Assembly (NCBI GenBank): GCA_964019165.1
Contig: OZ025278.1
Coordinates: 6,398,517 to 6,462,516 of the forward strand
Source of the DNA: Mastigias papua
Taxonomy: Eukaryota; Cnidaria; Scyphozoa; Rhizostomeae; Mastigiidae
Direction: 5' to 3'
DNA: 64,000 nucleotides
Shown: piece by piece, positions 10,635 to 22,140 of the stretch
Position numbering within the stretch: position 1 is the first letter of the stretch
Layout: each line of letters opens with the position of its first letter
Notes under the pieces: model-generated
Told to the model about the DNA's origin: nothing
What the model saw: only the letters and a program-made list of their open reading frames with translations
The model's database searches: none
Program-made: the position numbers and the translations under genes

Positions 10635-13344
10635 AGCTATGGTATGTGAAATCCTTGGTTTCAGAAAGAAAAAGGTACATGACTGGAAGGAACCATGGTG
10701 GAAAAAGAGACTAACCACACAGATAAGAGAGATGAACAAAGATCTAGGTAGGGTAAAAGCATTAATTGATAAGAAAACTATTAAGAAACGACATCAAGAT
10801 ACCTTGGAAAGAAAATATAAGATCAAACATAAAGGACTGCATGTAGCTAAGGAAGAAATAAGACAAAGAATCAAAGCAAAAACCGCCAAAATCTCAAGAT
10901 ACCAACAATGAATAAATCAGTACCAACAAAACAGGATGTTCAGAAACAATGAAAGCAGATTTTATAAACAACTTAACAATGATACTGATAGAACTAACGA
11001 AAATGCCATACCTGATGCAGACGAGTCAAGAAAGTTCTGGTCAGATATTTGGAGTAATAAAGTAGAGCATAACAGAGAGGCAGAATGGATGAATGATTTC
11101 AAAATGGGAATGGAGGATACACCAAAGCAACAGAAAGTTGAAATCACTGAAGTAAAGGTGAAAAAGATGCTTAGAAAGATTCCTAACTGGAAGGCACCAG
11201 GTCCTGACGGGGTACAAGGATTTTGGCTTAAGAATTTTACCAGCATGCACAAATATTTGACTAAGTTTCTTACCCGTTGCCTTGAAGGAGATACACCTGG
11301 ATGGATGACAAAAGGCAGAACAGTTCTAACTCAAAAGGATAAATCAAAAGGGATAGAACCAAGTAATTATAGACCAATAACCTGCTTACCACTTGTGTGG
11401 AAGCTGTTGACTGGATTGATATCTGACGAAATCTATATATTCTTAGAATCTGGGAAACTATTACCTGAGGAGCAGAAAGGCTGTAAAAGGAAATCTATGG
11501 GAACTGCAGACTTGCTATTTATTGATGGATTAGTGCTACACGAGGCTGGGAGGAGAAAGAAGAATTTATCAATGGGGTGGGTAGATTACAGAAAAGCATA
11601 TGATATGGTCCCCCATTCGTGGATATTGGAGTGTTTAAGCAGCTTAGGTATTAGCGAAAACATACAACAGTTCCTTGATAAGACAATGAAAACTTGGAGA
11701 GTTGAACTGACATGTGCAAACCAGCAGCTGGGAGAAGTCAAAATCAATAGGGGAATTTTTCAAGGTGATGCCCTGTCGCCTCTTTTATTTGTTGTTGCGA
11801 TGATTCCCCTAACACATGTTTTGAGAAAGATCAGATCTGGTTACAAGTTTACCCGGAGTAAAGAGAAAGTCAACCACGTGCTATACATGGATGACCTTAA
11901 GTTATATGCCAAAACTGAAGAGACATTGGACTGACTTGTTCAAACAGTGAGAGTATTCAGCAAAGACATAGGCATGCAATTTGGATTAGACAAATGTGCA
12001 GTTATGACGATGAAGAGAGGAAGGATAGTAAAATCAGACGGAATAGAATTACCAAATGACAAAAAAATAAGACCAATAAAGCAAGACGACAGTTATAAAT
12101 ATCTAGGTATATTACAATCAAACGAAATACAGCGGAAAGAAATGAAAGATAAAGTTAGAAAAGAATACAAAAGGCGTATAAGGAAAATACTTGAATCTAA
12201 GCTTAATAGTGGCAATATAATCAAAGCAATCAACACGTGGGCCATACCAATATTAAGATACTCAGCTGCATTCCTTGACTGGACCATTAATGATCTACAG
12301 GAAATGGAGAGAAGAACGAGAAAGTTGATGACTATGCATAATGCGCTACATCCTAGGAGTAATGCTGACCGTTTATACATACCTCGAGGTGAAGGAGGTA
12401 GAGGACTCCTTAATGTCGAGGATACAGTGAATTTGGCTAAATTGAGATTGCAAGAGTACGTGAAAATGAGTGATGAAAGGCTGGTTAGTGCTGCAAGAGG
12501 TGCTGATGAAGCTACAAACTGGGAAGCAGCAGTAGAAAGTAAACATGAATTCAAGAAGCGGAAAAAACACGAAAGGCAAAGCAACTGGAAACCAAAGATA
12601 CTACACGGGCAGTTCATCAGGTAGACGGAACATCTAGCGGATGAACAACAATGGCTTTCGGTAAAAGATGGCACTTTGAAAAGAGAAACGGAATCGTTGA
12701 TAATGGCAGCTCAGGAGCAGGCAATCAGAACGAATTTAATCAAAGCAAAGATAGATAAAACCCAGCAGGAAAGTAAATGTAGAATGTGTGGTCAAAGTGA
12801 TGAAAGTGTTAGTCATATTCTGTGTGAGTGCAGTAAGATGGCACAAAAGGAATATAAGCGTCGTCACGACTGGGTTGGGAAGAAGGTTCATTGGGAAGTC
12901 AGCAAACAGTGCGGGTTTGTTGTTAAAGAGAAATGGTACGAGCATGAGCCAAATGCAATCAGCGAGAACAATGATTTCCATATTCTGTGGGATTTTGAAG
13001 TACAAACTGACCATGAGATTGAGGCGAGAAGGCCTGACATGATAGTAACTGATAAAAAGAACAATATATGCAAAATAATTGACTTTGCTATGCCTTTTGA
13101 TAGCAGGGTGGATTCAAAGGAAGTGGAAAAAATTGAAAAGTACCAAGATTTAGCCAGGGAATTACGAAAGATTTGGAATAAAAAGCTGAAAGTCATCCCT
13201 ATTATAATTGGGGCCTTAGGAACTACTCCAAAACTATTAAGAAAGAGGCTGGAAGATATTGGCATTGATACAAAGGTTGTGGAATTGCAGAAGAGTGCCA
13301 TCTTATATTCTGCAAGGATCCTCAGGAAAGTTCTTGAGGTTTGA
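10635..13344 (+). pseudogene. R2/R4-like polyprotein: reverse transcriptase and restriction-like endonuclease
   Basis: Continuation of the protein begun at 7190, in the same frame once the transposon is discounted. It has only three in-frame stops (TGA 10909-10911, TGA 11932-11934, TAG 12622-12624) and no frameshift. Order: EPWWKKRL pre-RT motif (about 10690); RT blocks KAPGPDGVQGFWLKN (about 11190), NYRPITCLPL (about 11365), VDYRKAYDMVPH (about 11580), FQGDALSPLL (about 11760); catalytic box YMDD (11884-11895), with Met where Ala is usual; thumb YKYLGILQ; a C-x2-C-x8-H-x4-C zinc knuckle (12778-12831); and an endonuclease with RRPDMIV (PD at 13033-13038) and IIDFAMP. It ends ARILRKVLEV. Such proteins nick a specific target and copy their RNA into it. 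This copy is dead but young. Confidence 0.88.
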
Positions 13345-13410
13345 GGAGACTTGTTGTCACCAAACCTCACGACACGATTTCTACTGATATAGACAGTATG
13401 CGTTATGAGA
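13336..13410 (+). other. 3' UTR hairpin of the R2/R4-like element
   Basis: GAGGTTTG (13336-13343) pairs with CAAACCTC (13361-13368) across a 17-nt loop. The stop codon lies within the left arm. A 3' stem-loop shortly before the (TAA)n tail is a plausible recognition structure for reverse transcription. Confidence 0.5.
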
Positions 13411-13427
13411 TAATAATAATAATAATA
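13411..13427. repeat. (TAA)n tract joining two oppositely oriented elements
   Basis: This ATAATAATA run is at once the 3' tail of the plus-strand R2/R4-like element and, read on the minus strand as (ATT)n, the 3' tail of the CR1-like element to its right. The two elements meet tail to tail here. Confidence 0.75.
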
Positions 13428-14442
13428 CAATATATTTAAAGTTGGCTAAAAAGATAGCTAAAGCTAATAAAGGCCAACTCTACCCTATTTACAATATATA
13501 AGTTCAATTACAATGAACATTTACTAATGCAACTAAATACAGATACGGCAGCTATATCCAACTCCCCTCCAGCTTCTGACTTTTATTTTGAATCCCTCAT
13601 CATTGTTTGCCATTTCATATTTATCTGGAAGTTGGTTCCAAATTATGCTTCCCCTAAACACAAGAGACTCATTTCCATACTTTTTTATTCTCGTGTTAGG
13701 AAGTCGGAGAAGATTGTTTATTCTTAAGGTGTACGGAAGCACTTTCCTATTGAAGAATTTCAACAGAAAGGAGGTGTTTCCGGAGGTTACACACCTGTAT
13801 ACCTCCAGCATAAGTTTTTGCAGATTTTTCTCATGAATTGTAACTTCCTCATTCCTGTGTAGGAGCTCCTCAAAACTGGAGTCATAGTCATTTAGCAGCA
13901 CTCTCAGAGCACGCTTATGAACACTATTAATTTCATCGTTTTTAGTTTTTCCACAGAACTAAATATGAGTGGGCAGTAATTAAAATTTGTCAGTATAAGT
14001 GAGTTATATAGTAGGCTAGCCTTTCGTGCTCCAAGTCCTTTACAACCCTTGAAAAAGCTTAAACCTTATTGTTAGTCTTCTGACAGATAGTTTTTATGTG
14101 CTCATTAAATCTAAATTTTGAGTCAATTGTGACACCTAAGAGTTGAACCTTATTAGACATTTTTATGGTATCAACATTGATTTCAGTACTTAAACCGTGG
14201 TCTTCTTTTAGCCCAAAGAATATCAGCTGGGATTTTTCAGGGTTTGCGACCATCTCATTAAGTTTATACCAGTTCATTGCCCGTCTCATGTCCTTGTCAA
14301 TACTTATGGATACTTCAGCTAAGGTTTCACCGCATGCAAAAATTTGTGCTGTTATCAGCCAAGTTGCAAACCTGAGAATGCTCTATAGTATAAAAGAAAT
14401 CATTTATAAAGATATTGAATAGAAGGGGACCAAGTACAGATC
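13428..14442 (-). pseudogene. CR1-like reverse transcriptase, 3' part (interrupted copy)
   Basis: On the minus strand the sequence begins at the junction with LGPL-type RT residues. It continues through a mutated catalytic box (LADN in place of xADD, about 14345-14360), MNWYKLNEMVANPEKSQLIF (about 14210-14275) and LLGVTIDSKFRFNEHIKTIC, then NEEVTIHEKNLQKLMLEVY and YGNESLVFRGSIIWNQLP near the C-terminus, stopping at 13533. Stops and frame changes separate the two longest frames (14059-14289 and 13533-13901). The 3' hairpin is at 13441-13478, followed by a trinucleotide tail. The 5' half of the palm lies at 16255-16440, on the far side of a nested insertion. Confidence 0.85.
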
Positions 14443-16254
14443 ATTTCATTTCATTTCATTTTTCATTCTTTATTCACGGTAACCCCGTCGGCAAAGGCCG
14501 TTTTTCAGGGGGCCGTGAAAAAATATAAAACAAAAAATTTAAGTCTACAATGTACAGGTAATATAATCTACAAACGAAAATAAATAATTTAATAACAACG
14601 CTAAGTTAAAGTTAAAATCAAAACATAATTATCATACAAGCTTTAAAGCCGATGTTTAAAAGCAAATAAAGAGGGCGCCTGCTTGACCTCAGGTTCAAGG
14701 CTGTTCCACACATTTACACCTCGATATGAGAATGATTTTTGCCCATTACTGGTCTTGAAAAGAGGGATGCGTAGGTCATATTCGGAGTTTCTCAACTTGA
14801 CAGTGCACCGTGATGAGTTCTTTAAAAAGATATTAGAGAGATATGTCGGTACGAGACCATTTCAGGATTTGTAAACGAACGTCGCAGTCTCTCGTTTTAT
14901 GATTTCAGCGATATTTGGCCAGTTTAACCTTTGTATAAGGGCATCTGCAGGTGCATCATAGCTACTGTTTGTTACAACTCTGGCTGCGCGGTTTTGTAAC
15001 TTCTGCAGGGTAAGTCTTCTGGATTCCCCACAGCTCCCCCACACAGAGCAACAGTATCGGAAATGCGGTTCAACGATACCACTATACATTTGACTAAGAG
15101 TTTCTTGGGGTAGTATTTCCTTAGCATACTTTAAAAACCCTATGGCACGAGAGACCTTAGCACGCAAGAATCTAGTGTGCTCATCCCAGGCAAGATATTG
15201 ATCTAGCTGAATTCCCCAGTACTTAGTTTTCTCAACAATCTCAATCTGTGAATCACCTATAGCAAAGGAGGGGGACTGAACTTTTCTGGACTGAACTTCC
15301 TTCAGAGATCTTTTTAAGTTTAGGTCTAGATCCTACTACCATAGCTTGAGTTTTAATAAGATTTAAAGACATTTTATTTCCTTGAAGCCAATGCTCAAGG
15401 CAGTTTAGGTCTCTATTTAGGTAATCGTTGAGTTTATCGATGTTATTGGAAGAATGTGATATGGTGGTATCATCCGCATACATGGTAACATGACTATTTT
15501 GAAGACAAAATGGTAGATCATTAATATATATCAAAAACAGAAGGGGACCAAGACAAGAGCCTTGTGACACCCCACAATTAATATTATCAAGTTTTGAGGA
15601 CACCCCATTAACTCTGCAGAATTGCATTCTGTTATCCAGATAAGATGCAAACCAGTTATTTTCAAGACCTATGATACCATACTTCGTCAGCTTTTTAGAA
15701 GAATTTCATGATCGACGGTGTCAAAGGCTTTTTTTTAGGTCAATGAACACCATCGCAGTATATTGCCCCTTATCCATGTTAATATACCATTCGTTCGTAC
15801 AATTTAGCAGATAGGTGACGACTGAGTGCAGCGATCTAAACCCAGACTGTTTGGAAAAAAGTAGCCTGTTTTTGTCCAGGTAGTCGTAAAGATGATTGTA
15901 AACCAACTTCTCAAAAATCCTGGACAGAAACGGCAGCACAGAGATCGGTCTGTAATTAGAACGATCATTTGATTGACCACTTTTAAAGATAGGGGCCACC
16001 TTAGCATTTTTCCAACTATTTGGGAATACACCAGTTGCAATTGAAAGATTAAAAATGTCACACAGTGATGCAGCGATAACGGGTAGGCCTATCTTCAGAA
16101 AATAATTAGCAATACCATCAGGACCAGATCCTTTAGATGTTTTGAAATTGCCGAAAACCCTCTCTAACTGGGACCTATTGATAGCTTCGAATTTAAAGCG
16201 TAGATTTTGTGGGTTTACTGAGTACTCATTCTTTAGAAGTGGATTGGATGTATT
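14443..16254 (-). mobile_element. 5'-truncated CR1/L2-like element nested in another
   Basis: The minus-strand element starts inside its reverse transcriptase (KGSGPDGIANYF, about 16105-16140) and runs through NYRPISVLPFLSRIFEKLV (about 15930) and QSGFRSLHS. After two compensating frameshifts around 15650-15740 it continues with VSQGSCLGPLLFLIYINDL and an intact YADD box (15469-15480), and HWLQGNKMSLNLIKTQ. After another frame change it has FLKYAKEILP and FRYCCSVWGSCG (about 15025-15130), with C-terminal similarity to about 14650. A GC-rich hairpin in the 3' UTR (about 14476-14518) precedes an (ATGAA)n tail (TTTCA repeats at about 14443-14470). AGATC flanks both ends (14438-14442 and 16255-16259). 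The protein is a close relative of the one at 19119-21956. Confidence 0.88.
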
Positions 16255-16440
16255 AGATCCCTGTGGAACTCCTTTTGATAATGACTTCCAGGTACTAAAG
16301 CTATTTCCTATTTTGACTCTTTGCCTCCTATCAGTGAGGTAACTGTATATAAGTTTCAGACTGTCAATGCCAATGCCATAAGCGTCGAGCTTGGCAATTA
16401 GTATATCATGCGGCAGACAGTCATATGCCTTTGACAGGTC
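16255..16440 (-). pseudogene. CR1-like reverse transcriptase, 5' part of the interrupted copy
   Basis: The minus-strand frame gives DLSKAYDCLPHDILIAKL (about 16385-16440) and ends GVPQGS at the nested insertion. The following residues of the same motif, VLGPL, lie on the other side at about 14420-14438. The copy stops at about 16440, in the middle of the palm, so it was itself 5'-truncated on insertion. Confidence 0.85.
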
Positions 16441-16709
16441 CTATTCACTGTTTAACAAAATTCATTGTATTCAATGAGTGGTTTTGACAAGGTACACCTC
16501 GGGGTTCGCTTTGTGGAGTGGTCACTGTGATAACTTTACTGTTAGTAAATGTATTTGTAATAATTTCTTTTTGTTTATATTTTTGCATTTGTATATGTTA
16601 GTAATATTTTAATGTAATAATTGCAGGGATGCAATGCATTTCCATGCTCCCTGCATTATCGTCTTGTAAAGGTTAAGTTTTCGAAGTGTTTTGTAAATTT
16701 TTAACTGCA
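16441..16709. other. Unassigned stretch with a short hairpin
   Basis: TGCAGGGA (16622-16629) pairs with TCCCTGCA (16648-16655). The setting, AT-rich with a terminal hairpin, resembles the 3' UTRs of the CR1-like copies nearby, so it may be another element's end. No protein remnant was recognised. Confidence 0.35.
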
Positions 16710-16880
<171 letters not shown>

Positions 16881-16978
16881 ATCAAAAAGCTACAATCAAC
16901 CAAGTAATTTATAAGTATAGAGAGAATTCAAGCAATAAAATTACTCCATTACTCCATATATATATATATATATATTAT

Positions 16979-17051
16979 AAGTTATATTATTATTATTATT
17001 ACTATAAGCATATATATAAAAGTTATATTATTATTATTATTACTATAAGCA
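16979..17051. repeat. 32-bp duplication containing (TTA)n
   Basis: AAGTTATATTATTATTATTA and the following ACTATAAGCA are found at 16979-17010 and again at 17020-17051, separated by a few TA bases. The second copy abuts the 5' end of the CR1-like element. It could be a target duplication or simple slippage. Confidence 0.8.
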
Positions 17052-17267
17052 GGCCGTTCAATGAGTAGATTAGACGCGCGCTGCAAGTCGCGCGCGTGGG
17101 ATAGTTTGCGCGCGCTAAACATTCACTTGTGAGAACTTTCCTTAATGCTTAGATATAGCTTAGATTGTCAAGATTATTCAAGAGACGCGCGATTAGCTTG
17201 CTGCTATAACTGTGAGATTTCATAGCTGCTTTGCCTCCTCGACTTACCACAGAATCTCGAAAACTGA
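17052..17267 (+). promoter_or_regulatory. Probable 5' UTR and internal promoter of the CR1-like element
   Basis: A cluster of CG-rich words (GACGCGCGCTGCAAGTCGCG, GCGCGCGC, GACGCGCG) lies in otherwise AT-rich DNA directly ahead of ORF1. Non-LTR elements carry their promoter inside the 5' UTR, and this is the natural place for it. No specific factor site is claimed. Confidence 0.45.
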
Positions 17268-19006
17268 TTGAATTCTACAAACGGACGTTTATTGTTCTAT
17301 ATAACCACTTCGAGTTCATTCAAGACTGCCTCAAATAACCGAAAGGATTTAATCGTGGAACTGCTCGGGGCTAGGCCTAAAATAGAAGTCAAAAAGTTGG
17401 AACAACACAGCGATAATTACGCGCTGATTAGAAGTTATGTAATGCAAGGAATTGTTAACATCAGAGAGATCGAAAAAAAAAGACCAGATCGAGAATCAAT
17501 CCCCGCTTATATTGGCAAAAAATTTGGCATAGGAAGTAAGGACGTCCATGATGTTATCTCGTCGCTGATAGAATCTGGTTGCATCGTAGTTAAAAAGTTC
17601 AATGGCAAGGAGTCATTCTTTTTGAAGAGGGACAGTCCCAAATCTAACAACCAAGCGAATTTTAGTGAAGATTTGGAAGGAAGTCATAATAATTCGTTTT
17701 TGGATTTTCTAGATACCATGAAAACACCAGAAAAAGGTTCTAAAGAGAGGAATGTCAGCTCCCATGAGTATTCAAAGCTGCAATCACCAAAAACACCAGT
17801 AAAAGATTCAAACGAGACGAGTGTCAAATCCCATGAGCATTTTATGGCACAATCTACTATCAACATTATCGAACAGCTTGTAACTACCAATTCAAATATA
17901 CAGCAGTTGCTAAGCGAAGAGAGGAAGGTAAACAATGACCTTAAGAACAAAATCACAAAACTGCAATTGGAAGTAGAAAAGCTAAAATATGAAAACTGTC
18001 GCCTCCTCGATTCATCCTTGGTTATTGACGGCCAGAGACTGACAAAGTACAAGCAAGAACATCAATCGCAACAGTGGATTCAAATCCAGGAGAGAAAATT
18101 GCTCAGCAGTAGAAGGAAATTCAAAAGCAAAAACATCGCGAGTTTACTCAATTAAAAGCTCAAAAGGAACAAGCTCAGGAAAACTCTGATGTAAGAAGAA
18201 AAACAATAAAACAGCAGAGAATAGGAAAAGTCAACAACAACAACAACAACAATAACAACAACAACTACAACACTGCAAAAGGCGGTCATTATCTAATACC
18301 CAAAAGAAAGCACAAGAATAATAACAAAACTATGGAAAACATCACACGCTCACAATCGAACAACGTCAACAATGGCAAAACTAGCAACAGCAACACCAAC
18401 TATTCAAAGAAAACCCAAATGCCGCCAAAAAGAAACATCAATAAGCAAAATGACAGCTGTAGCAACACCAGAAAAGTTAATGGTACTCTTGAGTCGAACA
18501 CTTCAAGGAGGATCTTGCTTCTTGGAGACTCACACGTCCGCCGTGTTGGTGAAACTAACTCCCTCTCCAACTGCATTCTGGCAAGAGGAATCGGGGGGTT
18601 AAAAAGTGACCAACTGGTTTCCAAGCACAGGGGTACAATAAACAGTGAGCTAGAAAAGACAGACGAAGTAATAATTCATGTTGGAAGCAATGGTATTAGC
18701 AAAGGAGTAAAGCAAGACGCAGTAACAAACAACATCGATCGCGCTTGTGGAAAATTAAGAGAGATAAACCCGAATATTGAGATAGCCGTTTCATCAATTT
18801 TTCTTCAAAAATATGATACCACGAAGAACCTTCAGATCATCGAAACGAATGCGGCACTGGAGCGATACTGCCTCTTGAACGGGTTTGATTTTCTTAACAA
18901 TTCCAACATCACTTTTAAGCATCTGGACAAATGGGGTATGCATCTTACCCCGGAAGGTTATCGCTTATTTGCTAGCAATGTAAATGCCCGTCTAGCGAGA
19001 GGGTGA
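17268..19006 (+). pseudogene. CR1-like ORF1: coiled coil plus SGNH esterase
   Basis: ORF1 protein of the nearly intact element. The first part (17268-18155) has a folded N-terminal region with a winged-helix-like look (IPAYIGKKFGIGSKDVHDVI), a Ser-rich linker and a coiled coil (about 17880-18010). A single-base frameshift near 18096-18100 and one TAG (18110-18112) separate it from an Asn-rich run and the second part, read from 18332. That part holds an SGNH/GDSL hydrolase: GDSH at residues 65-68, HVGSNG at 116-121, and DKWGMHLTPEGY with the likely catalytic His at 204. ORF1 proteins with esterase domains are known from CR1 and related elements and bind the element RNA. There is no ATG at the very start of the open region, so the true start is uncertain. 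Confidence 0.8.
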
Positions 19007-19118
19007 CGAACAAATTACAGGTGAGCAGGTTGATGTCAACTTACCAAAATCTAATGCTCAAGGTCCTGTAGCCAGTAACAGGTGTCATCAGCGTATAGGA
19101 TCTAAGAAAGGCCTAACC

Positions 19119-21956
19119 ATGGCATCCCTGAATGTTAATGGGCTTAGGGGTCACCTTGATCAAGTCAAAATACTAATGAATGACATGGGAATTGATATAT
19201 TGGCATTAAATGAGACAAAACTAGACAGTTCCATTGGCCAAAATATTACTGAAATAGCTGGTTATAATCAGCAACGTCTTGACAGGTCTCGTTTTGGAGG
19301 AGGTGTTTCTATATATGTTAGAGATACTATTAAATTTCATGCTAGGAATGATATTCCCAATGATAATTTAGAGATACTTTGTATTGAAGTTCATCCGCCA
19401 AAGTCAAGGCCTATTCTGGTCGTCGCCTGGTATAGGCCTCCAAGTGACCCAGTCAGCACGTTTGCAAAGGCTGAAAAATTTCTTTCATACCTTGACAAAG
19501 AAATTAAGGAGACGATACTTATGGGGGACACAAACTGCGATTTATCTTCTGGTTCGCCTGATAGCAATTCCAGATGTATCCAAAATCTTTACCAGCTTTT
19601 TAGTTTTGAACAGCTTATTGACGAGCCAACTAGGGTAACGCTCACATCCTCCACTCTTATTGACCACATAGCAACAACATCCATTAATAATATTCTAGAA
19701 TCAGGGGTGCACAAGGTATCCTTGAGTGACCACTACATGGTGTTCTGCAAACGCAAACTAAATGCTGTGGTCGTTGGTGGTCATAAGTTGGTGAAAAGCA
19801 GAAACATGAAACACTGTAATGATGAGTCATTTTTGGCTGATATCTCTCATTTCTTTTGGGACGAATTGGTTTATAGAACCGATGATACTAACACAATGGT
19901 TAATGACTGGTCATCTTTGTTCTCTGCTGTAATAGAGAAACATGCTCCCATTAGAGAAATGAGGGTTTCAGATAAGAACTCTCCTTGGGTAAATAGTGAG
20001 TTGAAGTACTTGATGAAGTCAAGGGACAAGCTCAAAAAAGTTGCTGTGAAGCATAAATCCCCAGCTATGATGAGCTGTTATAAGAAGGCGCGTAATGCGG
20101 TGAACAACCTTAATGTCTCGCTAATAAAGCAATACTTTACCAATAAAATTATTGAGCATAAAGGCAACATGAAAGAAACATGGAAGATAACTAACGAACT
20201 TTTTAATAAACGCAGTAAATCTACAAATATAACCTCTCTTAAAGATGGGGATGTTGAAATCGGTGGAAAAAGGGAAATTTCTAATACTATGAATAGTTAC
20301 TTTTGCTCGGTAGGCGAGGAGTTAGCTGAAAAAATAGATGATTCTCCTAATCCTCTCCTGAGAGGTGATTGCACAGTGAATGAAAGCATCTCAAGTTTTC
20401 GCTTTCATGAAATAAAAGATCAGCATATCAGGGATGCCATGTCTAAGATAAAAACTTCGAAAGGCTTTGGTACTGACAACATTTCTAGTTACTTTCTCAA
20501 ACTAGCCTTACCATACATTAACAGCTCTCTAACTTATATATTCAACAGATCCTTAGAAAAAGGGGAATTTCCCACTCAATGGAAAATGGCCAGAGTAACA
20601 CCTATTTTTAAAGATGGGGATAAAAGTGTGAAAAACAATTATCGGCCAATTTCTGTTCTTCCTGTCGTATCAAGGCTTTTCGAAAAATTAGTCTATAATC
20701 AACTGTACCAGTATTTGAACGAAAATAGTCTCTTAGCATCCAGTCAATCTGGATTCAGAGCACTTCATTCAACTATCACTGCTCTGTTAAAATGTACAGA
20801 TGACTGGTACAGTGGTTTAGACCAAGGGAAATATGTGGGAGTGGTGTTTGTTGATTTGAAAAAAGCTTTTGACACTGTCGACCACGATATCCTTCTTCAG
20901 AAGCTTGCACTATACGGAATTCAAGACCATGAGCTAGAATGGTTTAAATCATACCTTTCTAATCGAAGTCAATTCACAAGGGTTAACGGTATTGACTCTG
21001 AAGTCGAAAATATAAATATAGGGGTTCCTCAAGGGTCATGTCTTGGTCCCTTATTATTTCTGATTTATATTAATGACCTTCCCAAGTTCGTAAAAAATGC
21101 CTCGGTTTACATGTACGCTGATGACACTAGCTTAAGTTTTAAAGCCGATAACATTTCACGATTAAGCGAGGCTCTGAACGAGGACCTTGAGGCTTTGGAT
21201 AATTGGCTTAAAGGTAATAAACTATCCTTAAACGTGGCCAAAACGCAGTCAATGGTCATTTCCACAAAGCAAAAACATGCTGCCTTGAAACAACAAACAG
21301 ACCAACTCAATCTGCAAATACGTCAAAGCGCATTGGAGGCTGTTCCAAGTACAAAGTATCTAGGGGTTCATATTGATAACTCCCTCAATTGGAAGAAACA
21401 TAGTGAAGGAATTTCAAAAAAAATCTCGCGATCACTCGGACTCTTGAAGTATGCAAAAAGATTCTTACCTCTTGAGTCACTCAAAAACATTTATACCAGC
21501 ATTGTTGACCCACATTTTCGCTATTGTTGCTCAGTCTGGGGCGTATGTGGGCTAACTGAAGTCCATCAATAACAGAAACTTCAAAACAGAGCAGCCAGGA
21601 TAGTCACTGGCAGCAATTATGACGCTCCCAGTAAACCCCTACTTGAAACCTTGGGTTGGAAAACAATTGAAGAGCTAATTCGGAATGAAACACAAATTAT
21701 GGTTTTCAAATCTGTAAATGAGCTTGCACCACAATATCTCTCAGATTTATTTGTTGCAAACTCGACTATCTCTTCGTACAATCTAAGGCGAACTGCTACT
21801 GATCTTAGGTTACCCAAGAAAACGTCATCAAAGGGGCAAAAAAGTTTCTCCTATAGGGGAGTGGCATCTTGGAACAGTTTACCAGTGGAATCAAAGAGGG
21901 CATCTAACCTTGCAGACTTTAAAAGTAGTATTTTTAGCGTTTTTGATATTAATTAG
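19119..21956 (+). pseudogene. CR1-like ORF2: endonuclease and reverse transcriptase, one stop codon
   Basis: The start at 19119 has a good context (AACCATGG). Residues 1-210 are an apurinic-type endonuclease: SLNVNGLR (3-10), ALNETKL, FGGGVSIYVRD, GDTN (136-139), LIDHIATT, SDH (203-205). Residues about 440-760 are reverse transcriptase: NYRPISVLPVVSRLFEKLV, SQSGFRALHST, VFVDLKKAFDTVDHD, GVPQGSCLGPLLFLIYINDL, YADD (666-669), then NWLKGNKLSLN and LGVHIDNS. The C-terminal region has YCCSVWGVCG, QNRAARIV and SYRGVASWNSLP. The only visible lesion is TAA at 21570-21572, after which the same frame continues to 21956. The protein nicks target DNA and copies the element RNA at the nick. It lies 112 bp behind ORF1. 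Confidence 0.92.
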
Positions 21957-22140
21957 GTATTTTTAGCAAACATGTATTGTAAATATTACGTTTCTATGAG
22001 GTATTCCGATTGTAATTAGGTTTACTTTTAGCTATATGTATTTTGTATTTAGATGGAGGGCCCCTTGTAAAGCAGCAACCACTGAAGGGCTACCCTCCTA
22101 AAAATATCTGTAATAAAGATGTAGTTTTTGATAATTCGAC
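21957..22140 (+). other. 3' UTR of the CR1-like element
   Basis: A hairpin-capable stretch (GGAGGGCC near 22052 with GGGCTACCCTCC near 22088) precedes AATAAAGATG at about 22112. The truncated relative at 14443-16254 has the same order, hairpin then AATAAAGAATG, then its ATGAA tail. Here the tail is very short. Confidence 0.65.
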
